Of a DNA stretch of 64,000 nt, positions 15,703 to 23,370 are shown in pieces (positions within the stretch are counted from its first letter, which is position 1; every line of letters begins with the position of its first letter). This DNA is from Nonomuraea africana (GTDB taxonomy: Bacteria; Actinomycetota; Actinomycetes; Streptosporangiales; Streptosporangiaceae): contig NZ_JADBEF010000002.1 of NCBI RefSeq assembly GCF_014873535.1, forward strand, positions 57,364 to 121,363. The letters run 5' to 3'. The position numbers were made by a program, and so were the translations under genes. The notes beneath the pieces are model-generated. The model saw only the letters and a list, made by a program, of their open reading frames with translations, ran no database searches and was not told the origin of the DNA.

Positions 15703-16923
15703 GTGACTAAGGCTCGTGAGCTTGACCGTGACTTCCTCGGCGACGTGCTGTTCCTCGGCATCGGCATCGTGGTGCTGTGGGTGTCGTTCGACACGCTGAC
15801 CCACCTGGCTGAGCTGGCCGGATGGAAAACCGTGTGGGACCTGCCGAACGGCTGGACGATCCGGATGGCGTGGGCGCTGCCCGTGGCGGTGGACTTTTAC
15901 GCCATCGCCACCGCGCGGGTCTGGCTGATGCGCCGCTGGTGGATCAGCGACGCCACCCGCGATCACGCCCGCTTGGGCGCCTGGTGGGCCATCGGCGGCA
16001 GCGTGGGACTGAACTCTGTCTCCCACGCGCTGATGAAGCTCCAATACCGGGCCGACTCCTGGCACGGGGCCAGCTTGGCGGTACTGATCGGCGCGGTACC
16101 GCCCGTGGTACTGGCCGCCATCGCGCACCTGCGCGCGATGCAGAACCAGGACCGAGCCGAAGCGGTGGAGAAGGAGCGGGCCCGCGCCGAGCGGGCGGCC
16201 GAGCAGCACGCGCGGCGGGCCGAGACCAAGGCCGGTACCGGCAGGCCTGAGTCCGGCGGCAAGCCCGGTACCGCGCCGGTCCCGGCACCGGCTGTGCTGC
16301 CCGGTGCCGGTGCCGGTGCGGTCCCGGTACCGGCGGACGCGGCTGGTGCCGGTACCGGGCCCGGCGGCAGCCTCCCACCGACCGGTACCGGGACCGTGGC
16401 TGGGACTGGGAGGCCCAAGCCTCCCCCGCCCGCCCCCACCCCCACGCCTGCGCCGCGCCGTCAGCAGGAGCAGCAGCCCGACCCCGCGAAGGGAACCACA
16501 CTGCTCACGTCCAAAGACCTGGACTTCGCCGAGCAGTACATGGCCGACCACCCTGGCGTCACGCCGACCAAGCAGGACCTCATGGATTGCGGCTTGGGCT
16601 CCGGCCGCGCCCTTCGGATCCGCGCCTACATCGATGCTGCGGTCAAGGCGTCGGGTACCGGTCCCGCCCCGCAGACCACGCCCGGCGGGGCCGGTACCGG
16701 CCACGAGAAGCCGGTACCGGACGGCGCCGGTACCGTCCCTCCTCCGCCGCCTGGTACCGCCTCGTCCGGTACCGTCACCGCCTCCCCCGACCCCACCGGT
16801 ACCGCCCCTGGAACCGACATCGGTACCGACGCCGGTACCGGCCCCAGTACCGACGCCGGTACCGGTACTGGGGCCGGTACCGAGTTGGTCGCCGCCGGGA
16901 CCAACGTCGCCGTCAACGAATAA
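15703..16923 (+). CDS. DUF2637-like membrane protein with Gly/Thr/Pro repeat tail (Spd-like)
   Basis: 406 residues from GTG. Residues 1-150 hold four hydrophobic helices (LFLGIGIVVLWVSFDTLTHL, WALPVAVDFYAIATARVWL, WWAIGGSVGLNSVSHALM, LIGAVPPVVLAAIAHLRAM), as in the DUF2637 membrane domain common in Streptomyces plasmids. A charged helix (EKERARAERAAEQHARRAE) and a long low-complexity tail follow, with a small folded island (~265-300, KDLDFAEQYMADHPGVTPTK) resembling a winged helix. The tail is encoded by a dense GGTACC array. Its place after traB suggests a role in intramycelial spread. Confidence 0.65.
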   Translation: MTKARELDRDFLGDVLFLGIGIVVLWVSFDTLTHLAELAGWKTVWDLPNGWTIRMAWALPVAVDFYAIATARVWLMRRWWISDATRDHARLGAWWAIGGSVGLNSVSHALMKLQYRADSWHGASLAVLIGAVPPVVLAAIAHLRAMQNQDRAEAVEKERARAERAAEQHARRAETKAGTGRPESGGKPGTAPVPAPAVLPGAGAGAVPVPADAAGAGTGPGGSLPPTGTGTVAGTGRPKPPPPAPTPTPAPRRQQEQQPDPAKGTTLLTSKDLDFAEQYMADHPGVTPTKQDLMDCGLGSGRALRIRAYIDAAVKASGTGPAPQTTPGGAGTGHEKPVPDGAGTVPPPPPGTASSGTVTASPDPTGTAPGTDIGTDAGTGPSTDAGTGTGAGTELVAAGTNVAVNE

Positions 16924-16952
16924 CCCGCCCGGTACCGCTCACCGGCGGTACC
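16234..16952. repeat. Array of GGTACC(GG) repeats crossing the gene end
   Basis: About 18 perfect GGTACC hexamers plus many one-base variants lie within ~720 bases. They are read in more than one frame (GGT-ACC as Gly-Thr, CCG-GTA-CCG as Pro-Val-Pro), and two perfect copies (16931, 16947) lie after the stop codon. Conservation therefore follows the DNA, not the protein. Possibly a binding array or a second transfer/origin element. Confidence 0.6.
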
Positions 16953-16979
16953 GGGACCGCCCCCAGGAAGGAACCCACC

Positions 16980-17414
16980 ATGATCCGCTCTCTCCTCCGC
17001 AAGCCCCGGCCCGCCGTCGCCCTCCCCTACTTCCCGAAGCCTGACGCCCCGGCGCAGATCATCCGGCAGGGGCGTTCCGCCCGGCCCGCGCCCGACATGC
17101 TGACCATCAACCGCGAAGCGCTCGCCATCGCCGTCGCTAACCTCGCCATCGCCCGCGCCAACCGCGAACTGCGCCCCTGGGATCGGGAGGAAGCGATGGG
17201 CCCCGACGCCAAAGTTCTGGCGGGCTGGCTCAGCGAAGCGCCCGACCGCGCCGACTACGACGCCCGCGTCCAGGCGCTCAACGCGCAGGTCACCATCGGC
17301 GGCGCGAAGAAGGAGACGTCGAACTACGACTGGAGCATCGTGATCGCCACCAGCGGCCAGGCCCTCCTCAACAAGGCCAAAGCCATCTACAAGCAGCTCA
17401 CCAGCGACCAGTAG
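16980..17414 (+). CDS. Hypothetical protein at the end of the transfer operon
   Basis: 144 residues from ATG with AGGAAGGAAC upstream. Basic start (MIRSLLRKPRPAVALPYFPK), then helical repeats (EALAIAVANLAIARANREL, VLAGWLSEAPDRADYDARV). No family recognised. It is the last gene before the perfect terminator at 17427. Confidence 0.6.
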   Translation: MIRSLLRKPRPAVALPYFPKPDAPAQIIRQGRSARPAPDMLTINREALAIAVANLAIARANRELRPWDREEAMGPDAKVLAGWLSEAPDRADYDARVQALNAQVTIGGAKKETSNYDWSIVIATSGQALLNKAKAIYKQLTSDQ

Positions 17415-17426
17415 CAGCACAACGAG

Positions 17427-17460
17427 AGAGGGGCGGCAGCCGTACGGCTGCCGCCCCTCT
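17427..17460. terminator. Perfect 34-nt palindromic terminator
   Basis: The left arm AGAGGGGCGGCAGCCGT pairs with its exact complement. It lies between the convergent ends of the transfer operon and the multi-HTH gene, so it can stop both. Confidence 0.85.
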
Positions 17461-17472
17461 TCCATCTCGTGC

Positions 17473-18237
17473 TCAGGCCGCCTTCCTCCTCATCGGCACA
17501 CCGGCCCGCTCCAGCGCCCGCCGGACCCTCCGAAACGAGCAGCCAAGCTCAGCCGCCACCTCCTTGCCCGACCGGGTCCTGGCCAGCATCCGCACCAGCA
17601 CCTCCGTCCGGGGGAGCGGCTTGATCCCCTCATCGTTCAACGCCTCCCGCGCTCGCTTCTGCGAGCAGCCCAGCCGTGCGGCCAACGCCCGCACCGAGCC
17701 CACCTCATCCAGCAACTCGGCCAGGTCATCCCCGGCCGGCAGCGGCTTTCGGCCGCGTCCCCGGATCTGTCCGAGGTGGCGCCGCACCGTCGCCTCACAG
17801 AAGCCCGTCAAGATCGCGATCGCGGGCGCCGTCCATCCCTGCTCGGCCAGCAACGCCGCCTGTTCCCGGTCGAAGCTGGACTTGCCCGACAACGATGTCC
17901 CGCCCAGCCGCAGCGGCACGCCCGCCTCGGCGACGATGTTGCGGACCGACTGCTCAGCGATGCCGTACCGGGCGCACAGCACACGCATCTTCTCCCCCGC
18001 CACGTAGCCGTCGACGACGGCCCGCCTGGTGTCGGCCGGGATGATCTGGGCGCGGGAGCCGCGCGGCCGCAGCTCGACCCCGGCCGCGACCAGCGCGTCA
18101 TAGATCGCCGTGTGCGACCAGCCAAGACGGCGCCCCACCTCCCTCACCGACAGCTTCTCCTCGAGGTACAGGCGTGTGGCGGCGGCAGTGTCCACGGTGC
18201 GCCGCGCGATGGGGGTCTCAGTCACGGCGGGCACCAT
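17473..18237 (-). CDS. Array of about five helix-turn-helix units, DNA-binding protein
   Basis: 254 residues made of successive ~40-residue HTH units: LSVREVGRRLGWSHTAIYDA, MRVLCARYGIAEQSVRNIV, WTAPAIAILTGFCEATVRRH, VRALAARLGCSQKRAREAL and GKEVAAELGCSFRRVRRAL. Each ends in a turn such as AGVELR, AGVPLR or AGVPMR. No catalytic domain is attached. The ATG at 18237 has no ribosome site; GTG codons a few residues later are alternatives. A minus-oriented GACGTAAGC lies only 14 bases upstream. A three-unit relative lies at 23930. Such arrays could read a long DNA site; the target is unknown. Confidence 0.7.
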   Translation of the reverse strand: MVPAVTETPIARRTVDTAAATRLYLEEKLSVREVGRRLGWSHTAIYDALVAAGVELRPRGSRAQIIPADTRRAVVDGYVAGEKMRVLCARYGIAEQSVRNIVAEAGVPLRLGGTSLSGKSSFDREQAALLAEQGWTAPAIAILTGFCEATVRRHLGQIRGRGRKPLPAGDDLAELLDEVGSVRALAARLGCSQKRAREALNDEGIKPLPRTEVLVRMLARTRSGKEVAAELGCSFRRVRRALERAGVPMRRKAA

Positions 18238-18250
18238 CTCGAATCCGGGC

Positions 18251-18259
18251 GCTTACGTC
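18251..18259 (-). promoter_or_regulatory. GACGTAAGC motif upstream of the five-HTH gene
   Basis: Minus-oriented copy (GCTTACGTC on the plus strand) 14 bases before the ATG, the shortest spacing of the set. If the motif sits near the transcription start, this message would be nearly leaderless. Confidence 0.55.
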
Positions 18260-18304
18260 GCCTCGCCCGGACGCAAGCCGCTCGGACGGCTACCGTCCGC
18301 GGGC

Positions 18305-18868
18305 ATGGCACGAGTGCGACTGAATGGCGGCCTGTCCCGGCAGATCGCCGCCCTGGTGGCCCGCCGCGTCGACCAGGTCGCCGACGACCTCGCCGAGAAT
18401 GCTCGCGCGGCCGCCCCGGACGGCAAGGTGTGGCAGACCGACGCCGACGAGCAGGTCCGCCCCTCCCACGCCAAGGCGCAGGGCCAGCTCATCCCCGACA
18501 ACGTCGACTTCCGGCTGCACGCCATGGTGTACGTCCGCAAAGGACGCGACCAGGACGGCCAAGGCGTCAACGCCGCAGGCGGGTGGAAGGAGGTAGAGGG
18601 GGTGTGGGACGTGGCCGAGCGGCCGCGTGATGCCCGCCTCCCCTACCACCAGACCGTGAACTGCCGCTGCCGCCGGATCGAGCTGCCCGGCGCGGTCGCC
18701 GCAGGGGTCTCCTCCAGCCCGGCCCGCCCGTCCGGTCGCGCCATCACCGCCAGCGTGTCCGTCGCCTTCCCCCGCGTGGCCGAATCCGAATACGCCGACC
18801 AGGGCGGCGGCTGGCTCGCCGCAGCCGCCCGGCAGGCCGCCGCCAAGCATCGGGCCAGGAGACGTTAA
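18305..18868 (+). CDS. MuF-like minor head/neck protein
   Basis: 187 residues from ATG. It carries the signature of phage head-morphogenesis (MuF-type) C-termini: VRPSHAKAQGQLIP, then a long spacer and YHQTVNCRCRRIEL. In such proteins a conserved His and the CRC-type pair sit near the end. A second MuF-like tail is fused to the portal at 46274. A location by connector and tail-terminator genes suggests a neck role. It is on the plus strand while the rest of the head module is on the minus strand. Confidence 0.6.
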   Translation: MARVRLNGGLSRQIAALVARRVDQVADDLAENARAAAPDGKVWQTDADEQVRPSHAKAQGQLIPDNVDFRLHAMVYVRKGRDQDGQGVNAAGGWKEVEGVWDVAERPRDARLPYHQTVNCRCRRIELPGAVAAGVSSSPARPSGRAITASVSVAFPRVAESEYADQGGGWLAAAARQAAAKHRARRR

Positions 18869-18869
18869 C
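18861..18869 (+). promoter_or_regulatory. GACGTTAAC motif upstream of small structural gene
   Basis: Plus-oriented copy overlapping the stop codon of the preceding gene and 61 bases before the ATG at 18930. It follows the same rule of orientation and distance as other members of the set. Confidence 0.5.
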
Positions 18870-18929
18870 GAGCCTTCCAGGCAGCATGCCGTCGATTGAC
18901 ACCACCTGAACCCCTGGGAGGGAAACCGC

Positions 18930-19157
18930 ATGCAGGTCAAGTGCACTCTCGCCAACCCGCTAGGCACCGACGACTCCCGCGACATCGGCCTGGAGGCGCG
19001 CGTCCACCGCACGGGCGAGCAGATCACCGTCAATTACTCGGACGCGATGCGGCTGGTCGGCGCCGGCTACATCAAGGACGCCCGCCACTCCGACCAGGAG
19101 AGCATCCGCAAGGCGCTCGTCCCGGTCAAGGCGTCGGCCGCTGGGAAGGGGCAGTAG
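18930..19157 (+). CDS. Small structural-module protein (75 aa)
   Basis: ATG with GGGAGGGA upstream. One small beta/alpha domain (MQVKCTLANPLGTDDSRDIG, SDAMRLVGAGYIKDARHSD). Proteins of this size and place between connector and tail-terminator genes are common in siphophages. The function is unknown. Confidence 0.6.
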   Translation: MQVKCTLANPLGTDDSRDIGLEARVHRTGEQITVNYSDAMRLVGAGYIKDARHSDQESIRKALVPVKASAAGKGQ

Positions 19158-19160
19158 CAG

Positions 19161-19583
19161 GTGCGTTCCCTGGCTGACGCCGACCCGATCCCGGACGCCC
19201 TCGCCCACCTGACCGGCAGTGCCCGGCTGGCGGCCGAGCTGGGCGGCGTGGGCAGGGTCGGCGCGGCCCACCAACCGCCCTACCCTCGGCTGCGCGTCCG
19301 GCCGGTCCCGGGCGGCGGCGAGAACCTACAGACCGGCGAGGTCGCCCTTCTGCTCAAGTTGGAGGCGCTCGACAGCGTCGAGGCGCCGGTGGGGGAGTGG
19401 CAGCTGCGCCGCATCCTGTACGTCGCCCTGGAGGAGCTCGCCGTACTCCCTTCCCTCCCTCCGGTTGAGGGCAGAGTGGTCATCACCCACGTGGGGTCCC
19501 GCGTCGGCGGCGGGCCGGTGCCCGAGGCGGACGGCCGCAGCCGCTACATCGCCACGGCCGCCATCCACTGCCACTCTGGATAG
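19161..19583 (+). CDS. Probable tail-completion or tail-terminator protein
   Basis: 140 residues from a GTG four bases after the previous stop. The N-terminus PDALAHLTGSARLAAELGG and the mixed alpha/beta body with LRRILYVALEELAVLPSLP resemble siphophage tail-completion/terminator proteins that cap the tail tube. This is a weak fold-level resemblance supported by position. The major tail protein that would normally follow is absent; an HNH endonuclease gene lies there instead. Confidence 0.45.
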   Translation: MRSLADADPIPDALAHLTGSARLAAELGGVGRVGAAHQPPYPRLRVRPVPGGGENLQTGEVALLLKLEALDSVEAPVGEWQLRRILYVALEELAVLPSLPPVEGRVVITHVGSRVGGGPVPEADGRSRYIATAAIHCHSG

Positions 19584-19588
19584 GCGGC

Positions 19589-20074
19589 CTACAGCAGGCC
19601 GAGCTGCTCGCCCGTCCCGCCCGCTGTGGCCACGTCCAGCGCGAGCGCCATCGCCCGGCGCAGTCGCCGGCACTCCCGGCACTCCCGATGCTCCGGCCGG
19701 TCCGCGCGGACGATGAGGTTGTCGCCGACGAGCGCGTGCCCGCGGATGCACTCGTCCTTGCGGGCGTTCACCGCAGTCGGAGAGCCGGAGCGCAGGTTGT
19801 TCTCCTCCGGCGTTCGAGCCTTCCAGTGACCCGGGTTGCCGCACGCGCGGTGGGGGCAGCCGTCCTTCTTCGCGCAGTAGTCCGGGTGGTGGCAGAGATG
19901 GTCCACTTCCCACCCGGTCGGGATCGGGCCGTGCACGAGCGGATACACGACCAGATGCAGTAGCCGGGTCCGGCCTCCGGCCGAGATGACGGCATACCCG
20001 CGGTTGTTGGTCGAGCCGCGCCATGGCCAGCATGGGCCGAGTTCGGGGGCGTGCGAGGGGATGGGTCCGGCCAT
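19589..20074 (-). CDS. HNH endonuclease (homing-type)
   Basis: About 161 residues from ATG at 20074, preceded by AAGAGAG; a longer ATG at 20143 lacks a ribosome site. The HNH core is EVDHLCHHPDYCAKKDGC, then PHRACGNPGHWKARTPEEN and NNLRSGSP, followed by a Cys pair CRECRRLRR. The front (ELGPCWPWRGSTNNRGYAVI) is usual for phage homing HNH enzymes. It sits between a tail-terminator-like gene on the other strand and parA, right at a module junction, so it may mark or have helped make the rearrangement. Confidence 0.8.
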   Translation of the reverse strand: MAGPIPSHAPELGPCWPWRGSTNNRGYAVISAGGRTRLLHLVVYPLVHGPIPTGWEVDHLCHHPDYCAKKDGCPHRACGNPGHWKARTPEENNLRSGSPTAVNARKDECIRGHALVGDNLIVRADRPEHRECRECRRLRRAMALALDVATAGGTGEQLGLL

Positions 20075-20321
20075 GTCGACTCTCTTGAGCCAGCGCGTGC
20101 CGACGCCGGGGACGGCGAGCATCGGTGCTGCGGATGCGCTCATGCATCCGATGGTGACCCACCTGATCGGCAGGAGCCAAGCGTCCGAGGCTGTTTTCTC
20201 GCCCGATTTGGGGTGTCGCCATTACCGAGACGCTCGGGGACGGATACCGTTTCGGACGCCCGCCCCATGGATTCACGGCCAGGGACGGGCGGAACATCGT
20301 CCGATCGGAAGGCTACCCCTT

Positions 20322-21032
20322 ATGGCTGTAGCGACACAGGAGCACGCACCCGTGCCCCGAACTATCGCCGTCGTCAATCAGAAAGGCGGCGTAGGGAAGA
20401 CCACCACGTGCATCAACCTCGGCATCGTCACTGTGGTGGCTGGCGGCAAAGCGCTCGTCATCGACGCCGACCCGCAGAAGTCAGCGACCGACGCCGCCGC
20501 CCTCCTGAAGAAGGGCAAGCACGGCCTCCCGTGCGACTTCACCACCGAGTCCGGCCACGAGGCGCTCCGGAATCTGCACCGCATCCGCAACTACGACCGC
20601 AAGTACGTCGACACGCCGGGCAGCCTGGAGAACGAAGGACGCGTCCAAGCGGTCCTCAGCAACAGCGATCTGGTCATCATCCCGTTCGACCTAGACGGCG
20701 GAGCGCTGAAGCCCACCATCAGAACCGCTCGGCTGGCCCAGGAGATGGGGGTGCCTTTCGCGATCCTCATGACGAAGGTGGACCCGCATGCCACCCGTGG
20801 CCCGAAGCTCGTCCTTGAGGCACGAGAAGTGTTCGACGAGCAAGGCCTGCCGTACTTCAAGGTCTTCACGCGCAATTACACCTGCTACTCCGACTGCGTG
20901 AAGAACAACACCATCATCACCGAGTGGCGTGACGGGAGCGCCCGAACCGCGGTGGAGGAACTGCATCGCGTGCATGCCGCAGTCGAACTCAAGTTGAGCC
21001 GTCTGCCGATCGTAGAGAGGGTTGGAAGGTGA
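20322..21032 (+). CDS. parA: ParA-type partition ATPase
   Basis: 236 residues. Deviant Walker A VNQKGGVGKTTTCINL near residue 20, Walker A' VIDADPQKSATD and a Walker B region VIIPFDLDGG define the ParA/MinD family. The ATG at 20322 has GGAAGG upstream. It partitions low-copy plasmids by moving on the nucleoid. The next gene overlaps by four bases and should be its partner. Upstream, TTACCG (20222) and TACCGT (20245) are 17 bases apart and could be the promoter. Its presence argues for extrachromosomal maintenance. Confidence 0.85.
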   Translation: MAVATQEHAPVPRTIAVVNQKGGVGKTTTCINLGIVTVVAGGKALVIDADPQKSATDAAALLKKGKHGLPCDFTTESGHEALRNLHRIRNYDRKYVDTPGSLENEGRVQAVLSNSDLVIIPFDLDGGALKPTIRTARLAQEMGVPFAILMTKVDPHATRGPKLVLEAREVFDEQGLPYFKVFTRNYTCYSDCVKNNTIITEWRDGSARTAVEELHRVHAAVELKLSRLPIVERVGR

Positions 21033-21547
21033 CCGCAGTGGCAGGAGATAAGAAGAGCTTCTCCGATCTCCTCGGCGACGACGATGACGACGTTCAGGTT
21101 CCCAGTGGGCGAGGCGCTGACCGCGCTCCTGAGGCGCTTGAGGCGGATGGTGCGACCAAGGAGACGCCGCAGGCGGGTTCCGGCCGCCAGCAAGCGTCTG
21201 AGGGCCGTCCAGACGACACCTGGATGTATGACGAGGAGCCTCAGCGCGACTCGGCGGACCAGAAACGGGCGAAAACGGGCAGATCTACCGGGGCGGTTCG
21301 CGGCAAGAACCGGCGTCCGGGATCGGGTCCGGCAGCCGTGCAGCTGTCCAAGGGGCAGCGCGACGACTGGCGTTGGCGACTGCGCTCCTTGGCGGGCAAG
21401 CTGCACGCTGATGAGCAGGCTCTCTACCAGACCACCGACCGGTGGGAGGAGCTGGTGACGTCCGCGCGTAAGGAGGGCGTCCCGGACAGCATGCTGCTGG
21501 TCGCTCTGATGGACGCAGGGATAGAGGAGCCCGAACGCTACCTCTGA
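21029..21547 (+). CDS. Partition partner protein (ParB-like, small)
   Basis: 172 residues from GTG overlapping parA by four bases. Residues 1-105 are acidic, polar and probably disordered (FSDLLGDDDDDVQVPSGRG). The folded C-terminal ~65 residues (LSKGQRDDWRWRLRSLAGKL) are helical. It lacks the classical ParB nuclease/CTPase motifs, so it resembles the small DNA-binding partners of plasmid ParA proteins. Role inferred from coupling. A terminator and a 30-nt palindrome follow. Confidence 0.65.
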   Translation: MTAVAGDKKSFSDLLGDDDDDVQVPSGRGADRAPEALEADGATKETPQAGSGRQQASEGRPDDTWMYDEEPQRDSADQKRAKTGRSTGAVRGKNRRPGSGPAAVQLSKGQRDDWRWRLRSLAGKLHADEQALYQTTDRWEELVTSARKEGVPDSMLLVALMDAGIEEPERYL

Positions 21548-21563
21548 ACCCAGGCAGTTCGTA

Positions 21564-21599
21564 GAAGCCCCCGGTACTCCCCCAGGAGCCGGGGGCTTC
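21564..21599 (+). terminator. Intrinsic terminator after the partition operon
   Basis: GAAGCCCCCGG pairs with CCGGGGGCTTC around a 14-base loop, starting 16 bases after the parA-partner stop. Confidence 0.8.
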
Positions 21600-21723
21600 C
21601 CCATTCCCGCCGCAGTCTCTCCCCCCTACCTGTCGGGCTAGCGCCCTCCCGGTATCCCCGCCGGTCAGGATCCAGCTTTCTGGCGTGTCGTACCACCCTC
21701 TAAAGAGGCTGGCGGATTACCAT

Positions 21724-21753
21724 CGCGCGCGGGTACGCGCGTACCCGCGCGCG
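21724..21753. repeat. parS: 30-nt perfect palindrome downstream of the par operon, candidate centromere
   Basis: Perfect dyad centred between 21738 and 21739, built on GGGTACGCGCGTACCC flanked by CGCGCG on each side; a further half-site CGTACCC follows at 21752. It is the most symmetric non-terminator sequence in the window and lies ~180 bases after parA's partner. The 301-base gap 21548-21848 holds only the terminator and this element. Confidence 0.55.
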
Positions 21754-21848
21754 TACCCGAGGCCCCGACTCACCCCGTCATCAATCGCTTCATCGGTGAG
21801 GGCCGTACGGCTGCGGATATGTCAGTCCCCCACCGCATACTCCTGCCT

Positions 21849-22214
21849 ATGAGTAACCCATCGGTGAGCCCCCCACCAGACCGGCCGTCCCCCCTACAGC
21901 GATCCCGACCGGGGCCGCCAGTGCGGACGCCGATTCCTGTGGAGACGTACATGCACCTGGTGGGGGAGCGAGTCATCCTGCTAACACGCTCCGGCGCTTG
22001 GCGGCATGACCTGCGCGCCGCCTCCAACCCGCAAGCCGACCAGCGAGGACGCCTGCAGATCCGACTGGTGCCGGAGCAGGAGTGGTATCTGCTCGCCGCG
22101 ACGGGCCGCTTCTCAGACGGCAGCCTCGACAGCAAGATCGAGACGCACCGTGCCGACCGGGTGTGGGTGGAGGTCCTTCAACCCGCCACCAGAGACGTCT
22201 CGACCCTGATGTAG
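21849..22214 (+). CDS. Hypothetical protein (121 aa)
   Basis: ATG at 21849 (a second in-frame ATG at 21819 is possible). A Pro-rich disordered start leads to a small folded domain (TYMHLVGERVILLTRSGAWR, EQEWYLLAATGRFSDGSL). Its last 37 bases overlap the convergent connector gene. No family recognised. Confidence 0.5.
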   Translation: MSNPSVSPPPDRPSPLQRSRPGPPVRTPIPVETYMHLVGERVILLTRSGAWRHDLRAASNPQADQRGRLQIRLVPEQEWYLLAATGRFSDGSLDSKIETHRADRVWVEVLQPATRDVSTLM

Positions 22215-22519
22215 TCGATAGCAGAGTCGAAGTCGCTCGCCCGCAGCGACGCCACGCCGATCGTCCACGCCCGCCCCTGGCCGCCTTGCTCGACGATCCG
22301 GTCGCCCGCCGCCACCGGCCACCATGCCGGATCCACCGCCAGCACCCACACGCCCGGCCCGGTCTCGCCGTCGCCGTCGACGTCCGGCCGGGACACGATC
22401 CGGCCCGGCCGGACATCCTCCACCGCGCCGAGCACCCCGGCGACCGGGGTGCCGTGCCCGTCGACGCCTGCCGTACGGCGGCGCAGCCCCAACACCAGGT
22501 TGGCGCCGATCACAGCCAT
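22178..22519 (-). CDS. Head-tail connector, second (stopper-like)
   Basis: 113 residues from ATG at 22519, overlapping the upstream connector by ten bases. It is a small beta-rich protein (VIGANLVLGLRRRTAGVDGH, PGRIVSRPDVDGDGE, GDRIVEQGGQGRAWTIGVA) with the barrel-like pattern of siphophage head-closure proteins. Assignment rests on size, order after the first connector and beta content. Confidence 0.5.
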   Translation of the reverse strand: MAVIGANLVLGLRRRTAGVDGHGTPVAGVLGAVEDVRPGRIVSRPDVDGDGETGPGVWVLAVDPAWWPVAAGDRIVEQGGQGRAWTIGVASLRASDFDSAIDYIRVETSLVAG

Positions 22520-23103
22520 GCCGTACCCGTCTCGATCGGGTGCGGCGCCCTGCCGGGCGCCTGGTAGACGGTGTGGTGAACCCACTCATCCAAGTCGGCG
22601 AGGGTCGGGGGAGCCCCCGCAACCCCCGACCCTGCCGCGCTCTGGGTGGACTCGTAGACGACGCCCTGGCCCTCGACGTTGACCGAGGTCTGCAGCCGTA
22701 CGCCCTTCGCCTGCGTGAGACGCCGGACGATCGGGCTGACGGCAGCGGACCAGGTGACGTACCGGCGTAGCACTCGGCCGTACCGGGGATCCGACTCCGG
22801 GTCCAGCCCGGCCCGATAGACGATCGTGTACGCGCCCGTCAGCGCACCGTTGACCGGGTGGGTCTCCGCCGTGGCGGACACCACCTCGATGACGGGCTCG
22901 TAGTCCAAGCACCAGCCGCCGCGCCCGTCCTGAACGACGCCGCGCTGCGTGAAAGTCTCCGGGACAGGGGAGCGGCCCAGATGGCTGGCCACTTCAGCGA
23001 ACGCATCCTCGATGGCCTCCTCGACCAAGGCGCGATCGTCGGCGTCCAACGCGGCGGGGAGGCCGGCGCGCACCGCGACCTTCTCGGGCGTCACCAGATC
23101 CAT
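22510..23103 (-). CDS. Head-tail connector, first (adaptor, HK97 gp6-like)
   Basis: 197 residues from ATG at 23103 with GAAGAGGGG upstream. The start DLVTPEKVAVRAGLPAALD and EEAIEDAFAEVASHLGRSPV is the helical opening typical of gp6-like adaptors. The middle (YEPVIEVVSATAETHPVNGA, YTIVYRAGLDPES) and RYVTWSAAVSPIVRRL fit too. These proteins form the ring joining portal and tail. It is coupled to the stopper-like gene downstream. Confidence 0.7.
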   Translation of the reverse strand: MDLVTPEKVAVRAGLPAALDADDRALVEEAIEDAFAEVASHLGRSPVPETFTQRGVVQDGRGGWCLDYEPVIEVVSATAETHPVNGALTGAYTIVYRAGLDPESDPRYGRVLRRYVTWSAAVSPIVRRLTQAKGVRLQTSVNVEGQGVVYESTQSAAGSGVAGAPPTLADLDEWVHHTVYQAPGRAPHPIETGTAWL

Positions 23104-23143
23104 CCCCACATCCCCTCTTCGTTCCGTGCGTTCCGTGTTCGGG

Positions 23144-23354
23144 CTCTTGGGCTGGCCACCCGCCATGCGGGTCCCGGGGAGGGAGTCGGTGACGTCAGGT
23201 CCCCATCCTCAAACGTCGCCGTCTCCCTCATCTCCAGCAGGTTCGGCCAGCCCAAGAGCTCGTCTTCCGCGCGGCCCTACCAGGCGCGGCCCGGGTGTGG
23301 TGTCACCCCCCAGAGACACCACACCCGGCCAGCACACCTCGGTAGGGCCGCGCG
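23144..23354. repeat. Intergenic nested inverted repeats
   Basis: GCTCTTGGGCTGGCC (23144) is inverted at 23245. CGCGCGGCCCTACC (23268) pairs with its complement at 23341, enclosing CCGGGTGTGGTGTC (23291) paired at 23315. All four arms match perfectly. This fills the 267-base gap between two minus-strand structural genes and may terminate or process their transcript. Confidence 0.6.
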
Positions 23355-23370
23355 AGCTTTTGGACGCCCG

